DNA of 64,000 bases. Origin: Monosiga brevicollis MX1 (Eukaryota; Opisthokonta; Choanoflagellata; Craspedida; Salpingoecidae). The stretch is from assembly GCF_000002865.3 (NCBI RefSeq), contig NW_001865040.1, positions 1,901,428 to 1,965,427 on the forward strand. Reading direction: 5' to 3'. Below are positions 31,666-43,404 of this stretch, in pieces. The first letter of the stretch is position 1; each line of letters opens with the position of its first letter. The notes beneath the pieces were generated by a model. It was given only the letters and a program-made list of their open reading frames with translations. It ran no database searches and was not told the origin of the DNA. The translations under genes were made by a program, and so were the position numbers.

Positions 31666-34435
31666 TCAAACTTGGGGCTTGGGGCGTAGCATACCAAGGT
31701 CGAGGTCGCTGAGGTCATGGAGCGGCAGGCCCTTGGCTTGCAAAAGGGTGTTGCAATCGAGAAGCTTCTGACGATAGGCCTGGCGAATGCGAGCCACACG
31801 CGCATAGACTTGTCGCGTGAGCCGGGCGTCACCGTCAGCCTCGGCGACGGCCTTGCGTTGAAGATCCGGAAGCAACCGCAGCTGTTGTTCCAGTTTTTGC
31901 ATACCCGCCTCCATGGCACGAGTTTCTTCATCTCCAGCAGTCGGAGCATCTACGGCTGAGCTGGCTTGGAAAGCCGCAAAGAGGTCTTCCTCTTCCTCCT
32001 CATCAGGGCGGTGTTGGCGGAGAAGGCGAGCATAGCGTTCCACCACGCCGTTCTCATCGTAACGCTCGAGTGGCGCAGGCAACAGGGAATGGAAAACAGA
32101 GCGCAACACCTTGGCGGCCTCAGCCAGGAGGCCATTGACGGCCAGCACGTCAGGATCATCATCATACTCGGCCAGCTCTTCTTCGCGCATCGGAAGTGGA
32201 AAGGGCAGGGCCCCAAGGCCTGATTCAGAGCTGAGTCCGACCGTGGGGTCAGCTGTATCGTCGGTTGAGGCGTTTTCGGCGTCCGCAGCAAAAGGGTTGA
32301 CGTCGCCACGCAGCGAACCGCGACGAAGAAAGTCGGGGGCAAAAGGGTCAGCCGACTGCCCTTGCTGTAGACGGCGTTCGCGGGCTTCGGCGCGCTTACG
32401 AAAAGCTTCCTCACGGCGCTCCACCTCTTCGCGTTCCGCAGCCTCAAGAGCGGCCTGAGCTTCTGCTGCACGGCGCTGCTCGGCGTCTCGCTCGGCTTGC
32501 ACCTCTTGCTGGGCCAACTCGAGGGCCATGCTTGCCTGCAAAGCTTCGTGCCGGGCTTTCTCGACGCGCTCTTGCTCTTCGGGGGTCAGCTCAGGCGCGG
32601 GTTGGACCTTGACTTTGATCGGAGCTGAGGGGCCCTTTTCAGCCTTGGGCGCTGGGGCTTGACCGCCAAAGGGGTTCCAAGCGGAGAGGCCATCGGTGGC
32701 AGTGGTCGGCACAGCAGAGGAAGGGGTGTCGCTCGGGCTGGAGGCGTCTTGCGAGGGTTCAGCGGCGTCATTTTTGGGCAAAGCGGACGCCGCCATAGCA
32801 TCGTCTGACGCGTCCTCGATCACGGGGCCTGATACAGCCGACTCTGCTTGATGCGTTTCTTGATGATGGTCAGAATGTGTCAGAGGTGATGGGCTGCGGG
32901 TGGATTTGGTGCTTGAACTTGCACTGCTCTTTTTGGAGGGGTTGGCCTTGCCCTGGCGAGCACTCTGAGCCTTGGTGGTTGACTTGGTCTCGGATGCCAC
33001 GGTCTTGCCTTTAACGCTGGGTTTGCGGGTCGAGGCGCTTCCGGCTGCCGTGACTTTTGCCGAATTTTGGGTCGAAGCCTTCCTGGCCACTGATGTTTTG
33101 GTGGTGGCAGAGGTCGGGCGACCTGCCGCACCCTTGGTCGACTTTGAGCCCGTCGACGTTGTGTTGTTGGCGGCGGACTTGGTGGCTTTGCTGGCAGTTT
33201 TACCGGTGCCGGCACTGGTGGCAGCAGTCTTGGCGGTCTTAGCAGTCTTGGCGGCGGCACTGGCCTTGGTTGGCTTGGGTGCTGCGACTGTTTTTGGGGT
33301 CTTTGAGGTAGAAGCCGGTGCTTTGGTAGCAGTGGACTTGGCCGAGTTGGAAGTGGATGTTCGTTGAACTGGGCCAGCAGGTTTGGGGGACGAACGATTG
33401 GGTGTGGGCCGTGGTGATGATCGACCCCTGGATGCGGTTCGGGTGAGGGAAGACGCTCCTGTCGTCGTGCCTTTGGCAATCTTACCAGTCCCAGCTTTCT
33501 TCTTGGAGGTGGCCTTGACGCTGGATGATTTTTTTGGGGTCGGGGTCGTTGCTGGTGTAGACGTTTCGCTGCTGGTAGTGTCCTCTGCGTCACTGCCCGC
33601 ACCCGTAACTGGGTCTTCAGCAAGGTCCTCAGGCTCGTTCGCGGATGCGTCTTGGCCATGATCGCGGTCAGCAGACGCGACGGTGTCATCGGCCGCAATC
33701 GACGCTGGATCCTCAGAGGCATCACCCTGATTCTCTGCCTCAAGCTCATCGGTTTCATCATTGTCCTCATCCATGCCAAACAAAAGTCCGGTGGGAAGGC
33801 CTCGAGCCTGGTGTGCCGCCGCCGGTTGTGAGCTGAGATTCGCAACTAACAGATAGCGTTTGACGTGCACCACGACCATGCGCGAGGGCTCACCTGACCA
33901 GCACGGCGTTGTTCGCGCTCTCGAAGACGTCGTGCATTGTAGGCCTCTTCATCTTCCTCCTCGTGCTCAGGCGCGTCAATCTAAGGCAATGGAGGCGGAA
34001 CGGGTGGGCATGGATCGGCTTGATTTGAGCGGATGGTCAAATTTCAGTGCCCAAGCGTGTTGCCGAGTGAGAATTTACGAGGCCAGTACCTGTGCAGTTG
34101 CAGCTGGTGTCGCACCTCCCTACCAAGTCACATACACAGACACAGACACAGACACGGACACAGACACAGACACACACACAGACACAGACACAGACACGGA
34201 CACAGACACAGACACACACACAGACACAGACACAGACACAGACACAGACACAGAGGCGGTGAGCTGCTGCAAGAGACGCAGTGGCATCGAGCCGTAGACC
34301 ACGGGGATACAAAGTGCATGCGCGAACCATGGTTGATTTCATGTCGGCTAGGTTATCATCAAACATCTTCATCATATCAGCAGCCTCTTGCCGCGCACGA
34401 GCAACGCGCGCAGCCTCATCCTCACTCTCCGCCAT
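31666..34435 (-). CDS. large disordered protein with NPF motifs, function unknown
   Basis: A minus-strand gene with exon 1 at 34435 down to about 34333 (MAESEDEAARVARARQEAAD), a small exon near 33893-33980 (acidic, AYNARRLREREQRR), and a long last exon from about 33832 to 31666. The long exon has four parts. First is an acidic N-terminus. Second is about 250 residues rich in Lys, Ser, Thr and Ala. Third is a Glu/Arg coiled coil with two NPF tripeptides (SAWNPFGG and DVNPFAAD). Fourth is a folded-looking helical C-terminus ending HDLSDLDLGMLRPKP. NPF motifs bind EH domains of endocytic adaptors, and the basic Ser/Thr region may bind microtubules or nucleic acid; both are inference. The intron between exons 1 and 2 contains an ACAGAC repeat. 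No family is recognised. Confidence 0.6.
34128..34252. repeat. (ACAGAC)n hexanucleotide tandem repeat inside an intron
   Basis: About 125 bp of ACAGAC units with some ACACAC and ACGGAC variants, within the first intron of the NPF-motif gene. The same unit makes the longer array at 31076-31345. Confidence 0.9.
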
Positions 34436-35109
34436 GACTTGAGGTGTTGCTTGAGCCCAACAGCGCCTCCCCGACCTGAGTCGAGCGCGATCAGCGGGCG
34501 CACAGTCCTTGCTCGTTCACTGTGCGTCTGCGCGAAAGAAGCCAAAGACCATCATCAACAACAACAACAACAAAAAGCAAAAAATGATCTTGATCAGAAC
34601 AGGTGTTGTTGCCGACGTCCCGTCCATCCTTTCCAAAAGTTGTCGGACTACCGAGTAACACTTGGTACCATTAAGATCGGCTGACATTCTTGGTCACAAC
34701 AACTTTTCAACGGCTTCAAGCCGTCGCTGGCCTGTTGGGGGCTGGAATGCAGCACAAGCTCAAAGTGTGACATTGTCAGACTTAACAGCAGTGAACCAAA
34801 GGACGCGCTTGCATTTGTTGTAACGGCGGCGATTCGCTTGACCTCAGCCGCCCGACGTTCGCTGTTTTTTTTTTTTCTTCTTCTTCGCAGCGGCAACGGC
34901 AGCTCCATTCGACCGGCTTTTGGCTGGAGCTGCATTTGATTGCCCCCCTCTCTGCCAAGGGAAAGGCAAGGAAGCAAGTTGCATTTCCTTTTTGGGGAGA
35001 CTAGGACGTGTGGTGGTGCAACTTCCCCACCGCCTTTGTCTCTCCACTCGAGCCCTCTGCTCTGGACTCTGCTCGATTCTTTGACTCGTGACCTGATTGA
35101 CCCGACACC
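34436..35109. other. head-to-head spacer, no gene seen
   Basis: About 670 bp between the divergent starts of the NPF-motif gene (-) and RAD21 (+). It includes an (AAC)n-like block near 34555-34572 and a T/C-rich run near 34865-34885. Short frames here have no domain. Both promoters should lie here. Confidence 0.5.
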
Positions 35110-37468
35110 ATGTTCTACTCCGATGTGATCTTGGCCAAGCGGTGAGTTACAAACGTTTGCGAAAGATGGAGGCCGTCCGATTGTAACCTTCTGTGGGCAT
35201 GCATCTGTCTCTGGCGCCCCCCTGCTTTTTTTTTTTTCGCCTCGTCAAAGGTCGCGACGTACCCGGCTGCCCCTCATCTCCATGTTCGTCCTCGAATGCT
35301 TGTGCTATCAGCGGTGCGCTGAGCAAAGTATGGGTGGCAGCTCATTGGACCAAGCGGCTGACCCGTAAGCAGATCAGTGATGCCAATGTTGTTGAGGCTT
35401 GCAATACCATCATCAAGCCGCCAGTCGAGCTAGCCCTGCGCACTTCAGGGCACTTGCTGCTCGGCGTGGTGAAGATCCACGACGAGAAGCAATCGACCCT
35501 CGTCTCCGACTGCAACTTGGCCTTTCATCGCATTCAGGTCCGGCCGAGATCTTCCCGTTGACTGGTCTGGGACTTTGCCGCCTCGTTCTTTCGCTGTTGG
35601 TGTCGGCAATGAGGAGGATTGGCGATTCTGTCGACAAATCGTTCCCGCCAAAATCCCTCTGTGAATTCTGACACCCCAGGACGTCTCTCTAGCGTGTGCC
35701 CCACTCACAACTGCTCGTGTGCATTCCTCTGATGATTGGGTGGTGGCGTCTATGGCGTTACATAAAGGTGGTCTTTCGCCCAGATGCCGTAGACGCTCCC
35801 AACACCACGGCTGCGTATGCCACCATCACCATGCAGGACGAGCTCGTGGACTTTGACGACAACATGTTTGACGAAGTGTGCGTCCTGGTTGTCTCATTTC
35901 TCATGCTTGCCACTTGGTGCAATTGTGATTTGGTTCTCTTGGCCATCGTGTTTCGATTTTCACGCCCCGTGGGCGCACAAAACTCATGGTCTCATGCTGA
36001 CTTGTCAAACCCCTATCATCTGATAGAGAGTTGCCACCCCACGACGAGTTTATCGCCCCTCGCGACGACCTCATGATGGAGGAAGACTTTGTCACTTCAT
36101 CTCAATTCCACGCGCGGGGGGCCGCGGACGAGCTTGATGATGCTTTCCCACCATTCATGGAGCCGGAAGTGGGTCGTCACGACACCACCGTCGAGCAGGG
36201 CCGCGATCGCGATGACACGACCATGTTTGAGGATACAATGGACAAACCCATGGAAACCTCCATGGCCCGGCTCAGCCCTGATCCCTTCCCACCCATGTTG
36301 GAAGACATGCCCGAGCCAGATTTGGCTGAGCCAGATGCGGCCCAACTTCAGGGCGGGGATGCCGCAGCTGACACCACCATGCCTGAATTGCCGGCAGCAC
36401 CACACACGGCCACAGTGTGGAACGTGGTGGAGGATGCAGATGAAATTGAACTGCCGGCACGCGCCGCAGCCGCGCCTGCGCCAACTCGGCAGGGCAATCG
36501 ACTATCCAAGCGCCGTTCGCGCAAGCTCGTCATTGACGCCGTCACCACCATCACCAATGCTGAGATGAAGGCCAATCTGGCACCTGGGGGCAACAATGAC
36601 CTTTCTCTGCAACCCTGGAGTGCCGAATTTTGGTTGGCCGAGTGGCCGCAAACGGGCCAAAAGCGGCGCTTTGAGGAGCATTTTGACCTGACTGAGGCTT
36701 TGCAGCCCTCTCTGGTGGCGATTGCCGCCAACCCCACGGTCGCCGGCGTGCTGCGTAAACGATTCCGGCCCGTGCAGCGGGCTGATTACGTGCCCGAGCG
36801 CATTGTTGAGACAGAGCTTCCCTTTGTAAAGGAGGATCTGCCCGAGCCTGATGCGCCAGACTTCAACATGACCGAGGATATGCAGCCTGGAGCGGCTATC
36901 GACTTTGATTTGGAGCCACCCGAGTTTAACGACCCGCTTGTACCAGAGGCTGACACGGAGGAGGCCACAACCTCACTTGCGCAGTCAGCACGCAAGGCGG
37001 CGCCCGTGCGTGGCCTCGATGACGAGGAAGACGAGGAGGAGGATGAGATGCTAGTCACGTCGGCGCAGTTTGAGGCCGCGGGCTGGTCCAAGCGGACCAA
37101 GAAAATGTTGAGCAACTTTCAAACATACTTTCAAGAAACTGATGAGCTCAGCTATGAGACGCTCACGACAAATCACACTCGGTATGATATGCGTGCGACG
37201 CAACAGGGTCAAGGGACGGCGGGAAAGCCTCGAACTGTTGGCTGGGGGTGTGCTATATTTCCATGTCCTGTCTTGTACACACGCTCACGTCATTGGGTGG
37301 TGCTACTCCTGACCATGGCTGCGCTTGGTGTTGCGTTTTAGGCGGGCTGCGGCGCAGACGCTATTGGAGGTTCTCGTTCTCAAGTCCAAGGGCTTTATTG
37401 ACGTTGAACAGGCTGAGCCGTTTGGCGACATTTCCCTGACAGCGCGCCCGCTGATGATGCAGTCGTGA
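35110..37468 (+). CDS. RAD21: cohesin subunit RAD21/SCC1 (alpha-kleisin)
   Basis: RAD21 closes the SMC1-SMC3 ring that holds sister chromatids together. Five exons join to 547 aa: 35110-35141, 35312-35537, 35768-35875, 36031-37181 and 37342-37468. The N-terminus MFYSDVILAKR-GALSKVWVAAHW, then KLTRK-like RLTRKQI and ALRTSGHLLLGVVKIHD, is the SMC3-binding kleisin domain. The middle is acidic and mostly disordered. The C-terminus (AQTLLEVLVLKSKGFIDVEQ) is the winged helix that binds SMC1. The start ATG is fixed by the invariant MFY opening, which sits in an 11-codon first exon. Central PWSAEFW and RRFEEHF blocks may contact SA/STAG. REC8, the meiotic paralogue, is less likely because the N- and C-termini both resemble RAD21. 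Confidence 0.93.
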
Positions 37469-38079
37469 TTGCACAACGTGGGACGCCAGGCCGTTACGAA
37501 TGAGGGCTGGCTTATTCGAATCGGACGTGTCCGGCTCTTACCTTTGTTCTTACCCCAGAGGGTTTTTGCTTTTGTTGGTGAATCTCGGCTCGTCGCTCTG
37601 TGGCTGCCTGCTCATGGCGTCCTGCCCTGCCTAGCTATGCCCAGTATCTTGCCGCTGTACAAATGTGTACTGGCCTCTCTCTTGCGTGTTTGTTTGCTGG
37701 CTTTTTCGTGTCGTCTGCGTGTCGGCTGCGTACACGTGCATGGCGGGCCATGTCCATTCTATCGAGAGGTTGCGAGGCACCAAAGCCGCTGCTCTTGTTG
37801 GTGTCAGCCCAATATTGTCTTTGTATGCTCTGCTACTTTTTCTTCTCAGTTTTTGGCTTGTTTTGCTGTCAACTTTCCATGGTGTCTGGGGCTTCTTCTA
37901 TCCGCCACCGTGTGTGCTGCCGATTTTCCTTGGTTAATTGATGATTATGCACGACACAATGATCATGAAATCCTTTTTCGTGAAAAAAAAAAAAAAAAAA
38001 ATCTTGGAAAAACAACTGCTCTTGTTCACATGTATGTCAATCAATTTTTGCACAACGAAAATCAAAGTCACTGAGCATC
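37469..38079. other. intergenic, no gene seen
   Basis: About 610 bp between two plus-strand genes. T- and Cys/Leu-rich frames overlap without a domain, and a poly(A) run lies at 37983-38000. It should hold RAD21 3' untranslated sequence and the next promoter. Confidence 0.5.
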
Positions 38080-39729
38080 ATGGTAGCCAACGCAGAGGCA
38101 GCCTTCTGGGCACACCATGCCAGCGCCCTCGGCGAGGCCAAGGAGGCCCTGCTCTCCGGCAAGGCCTTCTTTGAGTCAGTAATGTTGCGTCCTGTTTTTT
38201 TTGTGCAAAAATACGGTTCGGTTGGTTTGCTTGACCATGGCTCGCTGCCGCTCTCATTCATGCCTCGCCATGCGAAGGCCCGTGGCCTGGTATCAAGATG
38301 AGAGCACGGATCCCATGGCATCCGCCTTGATCATTGGCTTTTACTTCTCTGTGTTCTGCTGGCTGGCGGCTCCCGCTTTGGGAGACTATTCCATCGTCGA
38401 CCGTCTCTGGTCGATCCTTCCGGCCATGTACACGGTCTGTGCGCCTCCCGCGTCGACCCTCCCCTCTGCATCGTCACATCGTCCCGTTGTCTCGACGCGA
38501 TCTCACCGGTCTGGGCCACCACGGCCTCAAATTGGGTGTTTGATAGTGGCATTTTGCTTCCAAAGGAGGTTATGACCAACGCCTCACCATCATGGCTCTT
38601 TGGACAACCATCTGGGGTGCCCGCCTCACCTACAACTTTTTTCGTAAAGGTAGGCGTGCTGTTGCCTTCTCCCCTCCCGGTCCGCAATGTGCTTCGATCC
38701 CTAGCACCGAGCTCGTGTACGGCTGAAAGCCTCATGTGTGGCTATTGTTCGTAGGCGGCTACAAGCTGGGGCATGAGGACTACCGTTGGCCTTATGTTCG
38801 GGCTCAGATCCCGGCCTGGTTGTTCCAGGTTCTCAACCTGGTCTTTATCGCCTTCTTTCAGAACTGGCTCCTCATGATGCTCACTGCCCCTGCCTACGTG
38901 GCCGTCTTGGTGGATGACAAGACGCTGCAAACAGCTGACCTTATTGCAGCCGGCCTCTTCATGGTCTTTTTGGCCATTGAGGTCGTGGCTGACGAGCAGC
39001 AGTGGGATTTTCAGACCCTGAAGCACGCTCAACTGGCGGGCGGCATGCCTCTTCGCGGCGACTTTCGCCGCGGCTTTCTGAGCAAAGGGCTATTTGCACT
39101 CAGCCGGTACGAAGGCGTCGCTGCTATAACTGTTTCAAGATGGCCTGCTTCTCTCTTCTGTTGAGCTCTTCCTTCTCTTTCTTCTTTTGCAGCGCCTGCG
39201 CTCATCCAGTGGTGCCCTTTTGTTTGGCTGGATTTCTTTGTTTTTCTCCCTTTTGCGTGATCGCCAGCCACCCCAACTTTTTTGCCGAGCAGGTATGATG
39301 GTGCACGCACTTCATGTCTGTGGGCAAGGATCGTGCTCTCGCTGTTCTCAACACCTCATGACGACGGTGGTCCATATAGATGATTTGGTGGTCGTTCTAC
39401 CTCTTTTCTGTAACCTGCACGGGTCAACTGATCAACTGGACCATTCTGGGCCCCCTGATTCTCTCACTCCTTTTCCAGACCTCCACGCCCCTGACCGAAT
39501 CGCTCTCTTTGCAAAAGGTGAGCCACTGGATCTGTCGTTGGCCTTTCCTTGTACAGCCGCCGGGCATACCTTGCATTGGGCAATCGATGCTCCGTGCATT
39601 TTTCTCCAACTCATGATCGTCATGGCCTGCGCGTCCCAGTACCCTGCCTACCGTGTTTACATGCAGACGACCTCGCGCCTGATGCCCTGGTGCCCGGGCC
39701 CCAGCCTCGATGAGCTTAAACTGGAGTGA
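38080..39729 (+). CDS. multi-pass membrane protein of the DUF1295 (steroid oxidoreductase-like) family
   Basis: Seven exons join in frame to 319 aa: 38080-38174, 38278-38434, 38547-38649, 38755-39106, 39268-39292, 39380-39517 and 39640-39729. DUF1295 proteins belong to the 5-alpha-reductase/ICMT-like membrane fold; their substrates are mostly unknown. Visible family blocks: YSIVDRLWSILP, MALWTTIWGARLTYNFFRKGGY, HEDYRWPYVR, WDFQTLKHA, RGFLSKGLFALSRHPNFFAEQ and WWSFYLFSV, ending YRVYMQTTSRLMPWCPGP. The SRHPNFFAEQ block near the cofactor site is the strongest match, and a 25-nt exon encodes its core. At least five hydrophobic helices are seen. It is probably in the ER membrane. Confidence 0.88.
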
Positions 39730-39739
39730 ACTGCCTGAC

Positions 39740-39814
<75 letters not shown>

Positions 39815-40091
39815 TTGTGCTGTGTGCCTTCAGCTGCTGTGCGCTGCACATGCCCGGTCTCGCTTGTCTTCCACGTCAGATGCTCAAGGTTGTCGAGATG
39901 GCACGTGGTCAACTCAATTGGACGCAAGTCAATAGTAACATGATGGGAGGATAAACAAATCAAAACACACCAAAGCCGCAATCGGAGCATCTAAAGTGAA
40001 GAACAGGGGTAGGCCAGGCTGTGATCAAGTCCTTGCCACGATGGGTGGTTGGCGCATAAAACAAAACAAAAACCTCTCGGGAAGGAGGAAA
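39730..40091. repeat. tail-to-tail spacer with (TG)n microsatellite
   Basis: A (TG)n run of about 68 bp (39743-39810) follows the DUF1295 stop within 15 bases. The rest is 3' untranslated sequence of the two convergent genes. Frames of Cys/Val or His/Thr are repeat translations. Confidence 0.85.
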
Positions 40092-41937
40092 TCAGTCCCA
40101 AGCAAAGGTCATGTACTTGGCAGTCTCAGCTGCTCGCGCCTGGGCCGCCTCGACATCAGCATCCGTAATGGCTTCGGCCTTTTCGCGCTCCTGTTCCTTG
40201 GCTCGGATAGCTTCAAGCTCTATTTCGCGTTGTGCTTGCTCCTGAAGACGCTTTCGTTCATGTTCCTCTTTCATGCGGCGACGACGTTGTTGTTCCTTTT
40301 CCGCTCGACGGCGGCGCAACTCATCCAGCTCGCTCTGCAGCTCGCCAAAATCAGGTGCATTGTCCGTATCATAACCAGTCTCATCCTCATCCTCGTCCTC
40401 GCTCTCTGCCTCCTGGCCGTCGTCCTCTTGGTCAGACTGGATGGGGCGAGCATAGCTGATATCCTCCTCGTCAAGTGCACCCAAACCAGTGCCCCGCACG
40501 TGCACGCGATGTGCACCGTCCTCTTCATCTTCCAGCTCCTCCTTTTCACGGCGGGATTGGTACCAGAGCGGCTGCGGATTCAAGGCCTGGAAGATGCGGC
40601 TTCGCTCCGGCTCGTCGGCGTTCTCCCGCTTGAACATTTGCGTGGCTTGCCGGCGGCGCTCCTCTTGCTCTTCAATCTTGGAGGGAGCGTCGATGAAGGA
40701 GGTATCAATGCCAGCACCAAGTCGAGACTTGGTCGACTTTTTGTTGGTCTCGGGTGCCCCGGACGAGGCTGCACGCGTTGCGATGGGTGCGGCGAGGGAG
40801 AGGGCGTGTGTTGTCGATTCGGAATTGGCCTCCTCGCTACTGATTGGAGTGTTACGATTCGTGGCAACAGCCAGCCTTTCCGTTGTAAACTCCCGGACCG
40901 CTGCCCCTACTTCCGGACCTTCATCGCGAGGGTCGTCGATGCTGGCTTTCTCTACCAGGGCCTCCTGCGCCTTGGCCTGGCCAGAGGTCTGAGTGGCAGT
41001 CCCAGGAGCATCGTGGTCCTCCACAATGGGCAGTTGATCGCCTCGCTCGATGGCATGGTCCAACGTGAGTACCTCATCGGAACCAGCGTCTTCAAACTTG
41101 CTGGACACATGAGATGCGGCCTGTGACGGGTTTGGATCCTGAGCGTCTTGTGAGGCGTCCAAGGCTTGCCCGGATCGACGTCGCTCAGCTCGGACGTCTT
41201 TGCCTTGCTGCTCAGCGGCTTCGGCCAGGACAGCACGCGAGTCGGTAATGTCTGGAGTACTGCGGCGGGGCCTTCGATCTTTGCGCCGGATAGAGCCCTT
41301 AATTTCTTCTTTGATAAGGTCACCAGTAGCTCGGGCCACACTGGGCGCACCTTCGACAGCCCCGTAATTATTGGACACGACGAGGCGAAACACATACCAA
41401 CGGTTCTCCTCCAAGCCGGATATGACTGCGCTGGAGATGCGATCACAGCCCGAAACGAGAACGGTCCGACAACCGCCAACTTTGCCTCCGAGCTCAAACT
41501 TCTTAAAGTTGGCTTTGGCCCCCGCCTTTTTAACGGGCATGGCTTGCAGGACGATGCGCCCCACGCCTTGACGCAGTGGCTTCCAGCAGAGCAATGCGGC
41601 GTTGGCCGTGACCTGGGTGGGAGGAGACCAACCGGTGGTGTGGGGTGGGGAGCGCGGTGAGTGGGCCTGTCACCCGACGAAACGAAGAAGGTGGCCCTAG
41701 GTAGAAGAGGCCGAGAGAGGCGACCAGCAAGCACGTTCCGACCTGGACAATGGGTGCCGGCGGTGGGTCTGGGGGGGCCGTAGCTTCCGAGGCCAACTTG
41801 AGCTGGATCTGGCTCGGGGTCAGCAGTTCGGAGAAGACCTTGCCACTGCTGGTTCGGCGATTAACCGGCGGTGCAGGTTGCGGACCGGGCATGCCGCCAG
41901 CGGCAGCTGGAGCTTGCATTCGAATCTTAAAGGGCAT
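40092..41937 (-). CDS. fibronectin type III protein with long disordered, coiled-coil tail
   Basis: Two exons (41743-41937 and 40092-41612) join in phase 0 to 571 aa. The first 65 residues are Ala/Pro-rich, with no signal peptide. Residues about 60-150 look like one FN3 domain: ANAALLCWKPL for the B strand and EENRWYVFRLVVSNNYGAVE for the F-G strands. The rest is disordered and acidic: a segment with DEDEDETGYDTDNAP, then a strong Glu/Arg/Lys coiled coil (RRRRMKEEHERKRLQEQAQR), ending AAETAKYMTFAWD. An FN3 fold inside an intracellular protein usually serves protein binding. I do not recognise an orthologue. Confidence 0.6.
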
Positions 41938-43404
41938 GATGACGCTGGAGAGCGCTCGGCAGCGGCTCAGATTGGGTGCAACAGGTCACGGCAGTGTCCG
42001 GTTTTGCCGCCGATGTTTCGCCAAAACGAGGCCGAAATATCTTTGTTGTTTTGAAGGTCTGGCTCTTGACGGGCCAGCCAAGCGAGGGCGTATGGGTGAG
42101 CGAGGTGGGATGTACGGGGCCCGCGACAGGCCCAGGGAAGTGCTAGATGGTCGGTGCGCAATGAAATACCATTGGCTCAACAAGGCAGCGGCTGTTTTTT
42201 TTTTTTTGTGCCCCTTTGCTTGGATTGTCCTTGCTTGGATTGTTAAGAACAATCGCGTTGTCCGCCCGCAAAGATCTCCTTGTTTGTTGGCGAAGAAACC
42301 TGGTCTGGCCGCTGGCGTTGATGGCATGCCAGGTTACATCGGGCGGACACCAAAACAACCCGCCACAAAGTGCATGCATGCAAAGCCCACCACATCGTCA
42401 GACACAATGTCAGACAAGGTAATGTCAGATAATGTTTATGCAAATTTATGTATGGATGAAGCCCGGTTTATGTGCGTTGACAGATTGGTACGGGACAGCA
42501 GGGTGAGATGCTGAGCGTGCAGGTCCGCAGCTGCGAGCGAGGGGGGCCCAACAAAACGTGTCCCAACTTGCTTGATGTCACGAAACTTCATGGCACGAAT
42601 CTCCGGGAAGAGCTGGCAGGGATATGGGTGGAGCGCTTGACGTGTTCAACATGGGGTGAGCGGTTCAGATAGATGAGAATGGCAGCGGCGAAACGGAAAA
42701 TGGGGACGGGGCTCGAGGCGTGGTACTGGGGGCTTTGGCCACTAGGTCCCCAAATCCATAGGTTCACCGGCCAGTGCCGTTTGCGAGCGGGTATCAAATG
42801 GAACTTTGTCATCATGTATCGTTGCAATGAGCACGCATGGGCCTGTGCTGCTGCCATTGCTGGTTTAGGGTTGGAAGACCCGTGCCATCCCATGCCAACC
42901 TGTGGTCAACCTAGTGCACCTGCCCACAATTCCCGTCAACCACCCACCCCTCTTGCGCTGCGCTCGACGAGTGGGCGAGTGTGACACCGGCCCGACCACC
43001 TCCCTGAAGACCCGAGGTGGGTTGTTAGGAAGAAAGAGAACAGCAAGCGGAGCAAGCAGAAACAACATGAAAGGAGTGGTAACCACCCACACCACACACA
43101 CACACACACCACACACTTGAGTGTAGAGTCAAAGGGGTAAGACACGTATAAATCCCACACCCACACGCCAACGCCTCACATGTGCTTTGATGCACATGTG
43201 ACTGCAGTACATCTCTGCGGGCTGGTGGCCCGATGGTCATTTTCTTCCTGCTCCTCCCCAAGATCATCACTCTTGACTCGCCCACACCGTCGTCCACACC
43301 GTCGTCCACACCGTCGTCCACCCCTGCCTTGGACGTTGTCCACGGCATTGTTGGAGCCAAAGAGTGTGAGCTCGGCTCAATTGGATCATCAGCACCTTTC
43401 GATC
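41938..43404. other. 1.5-kb intergenic region, no gene seen
   Basis: Head-to-head spacer between the FN3 gene (-) and the ABCG transporter (+), the longest gene-free stretch in the window. Frames overlap on both strands and show no domains. It contains a poly(T) run (42195-42207), a short (CA)n block (about 43092-43117), and a 12-bp tandem repeat (CCACACCGTCGT, about 4 copies, 43282-43322) just upstream of the transporter start. Confidence 0.5.
43282..43322. repeat. 12-bp tandem repeat upstream of ABCG gene
   Basis: About three to four copies of a CCACACCGTCGT-type unit lie about 85-125 bp upstream of the transporter ATG, in the likely 5' untranslated region or promoter. Confidence 0.8.
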
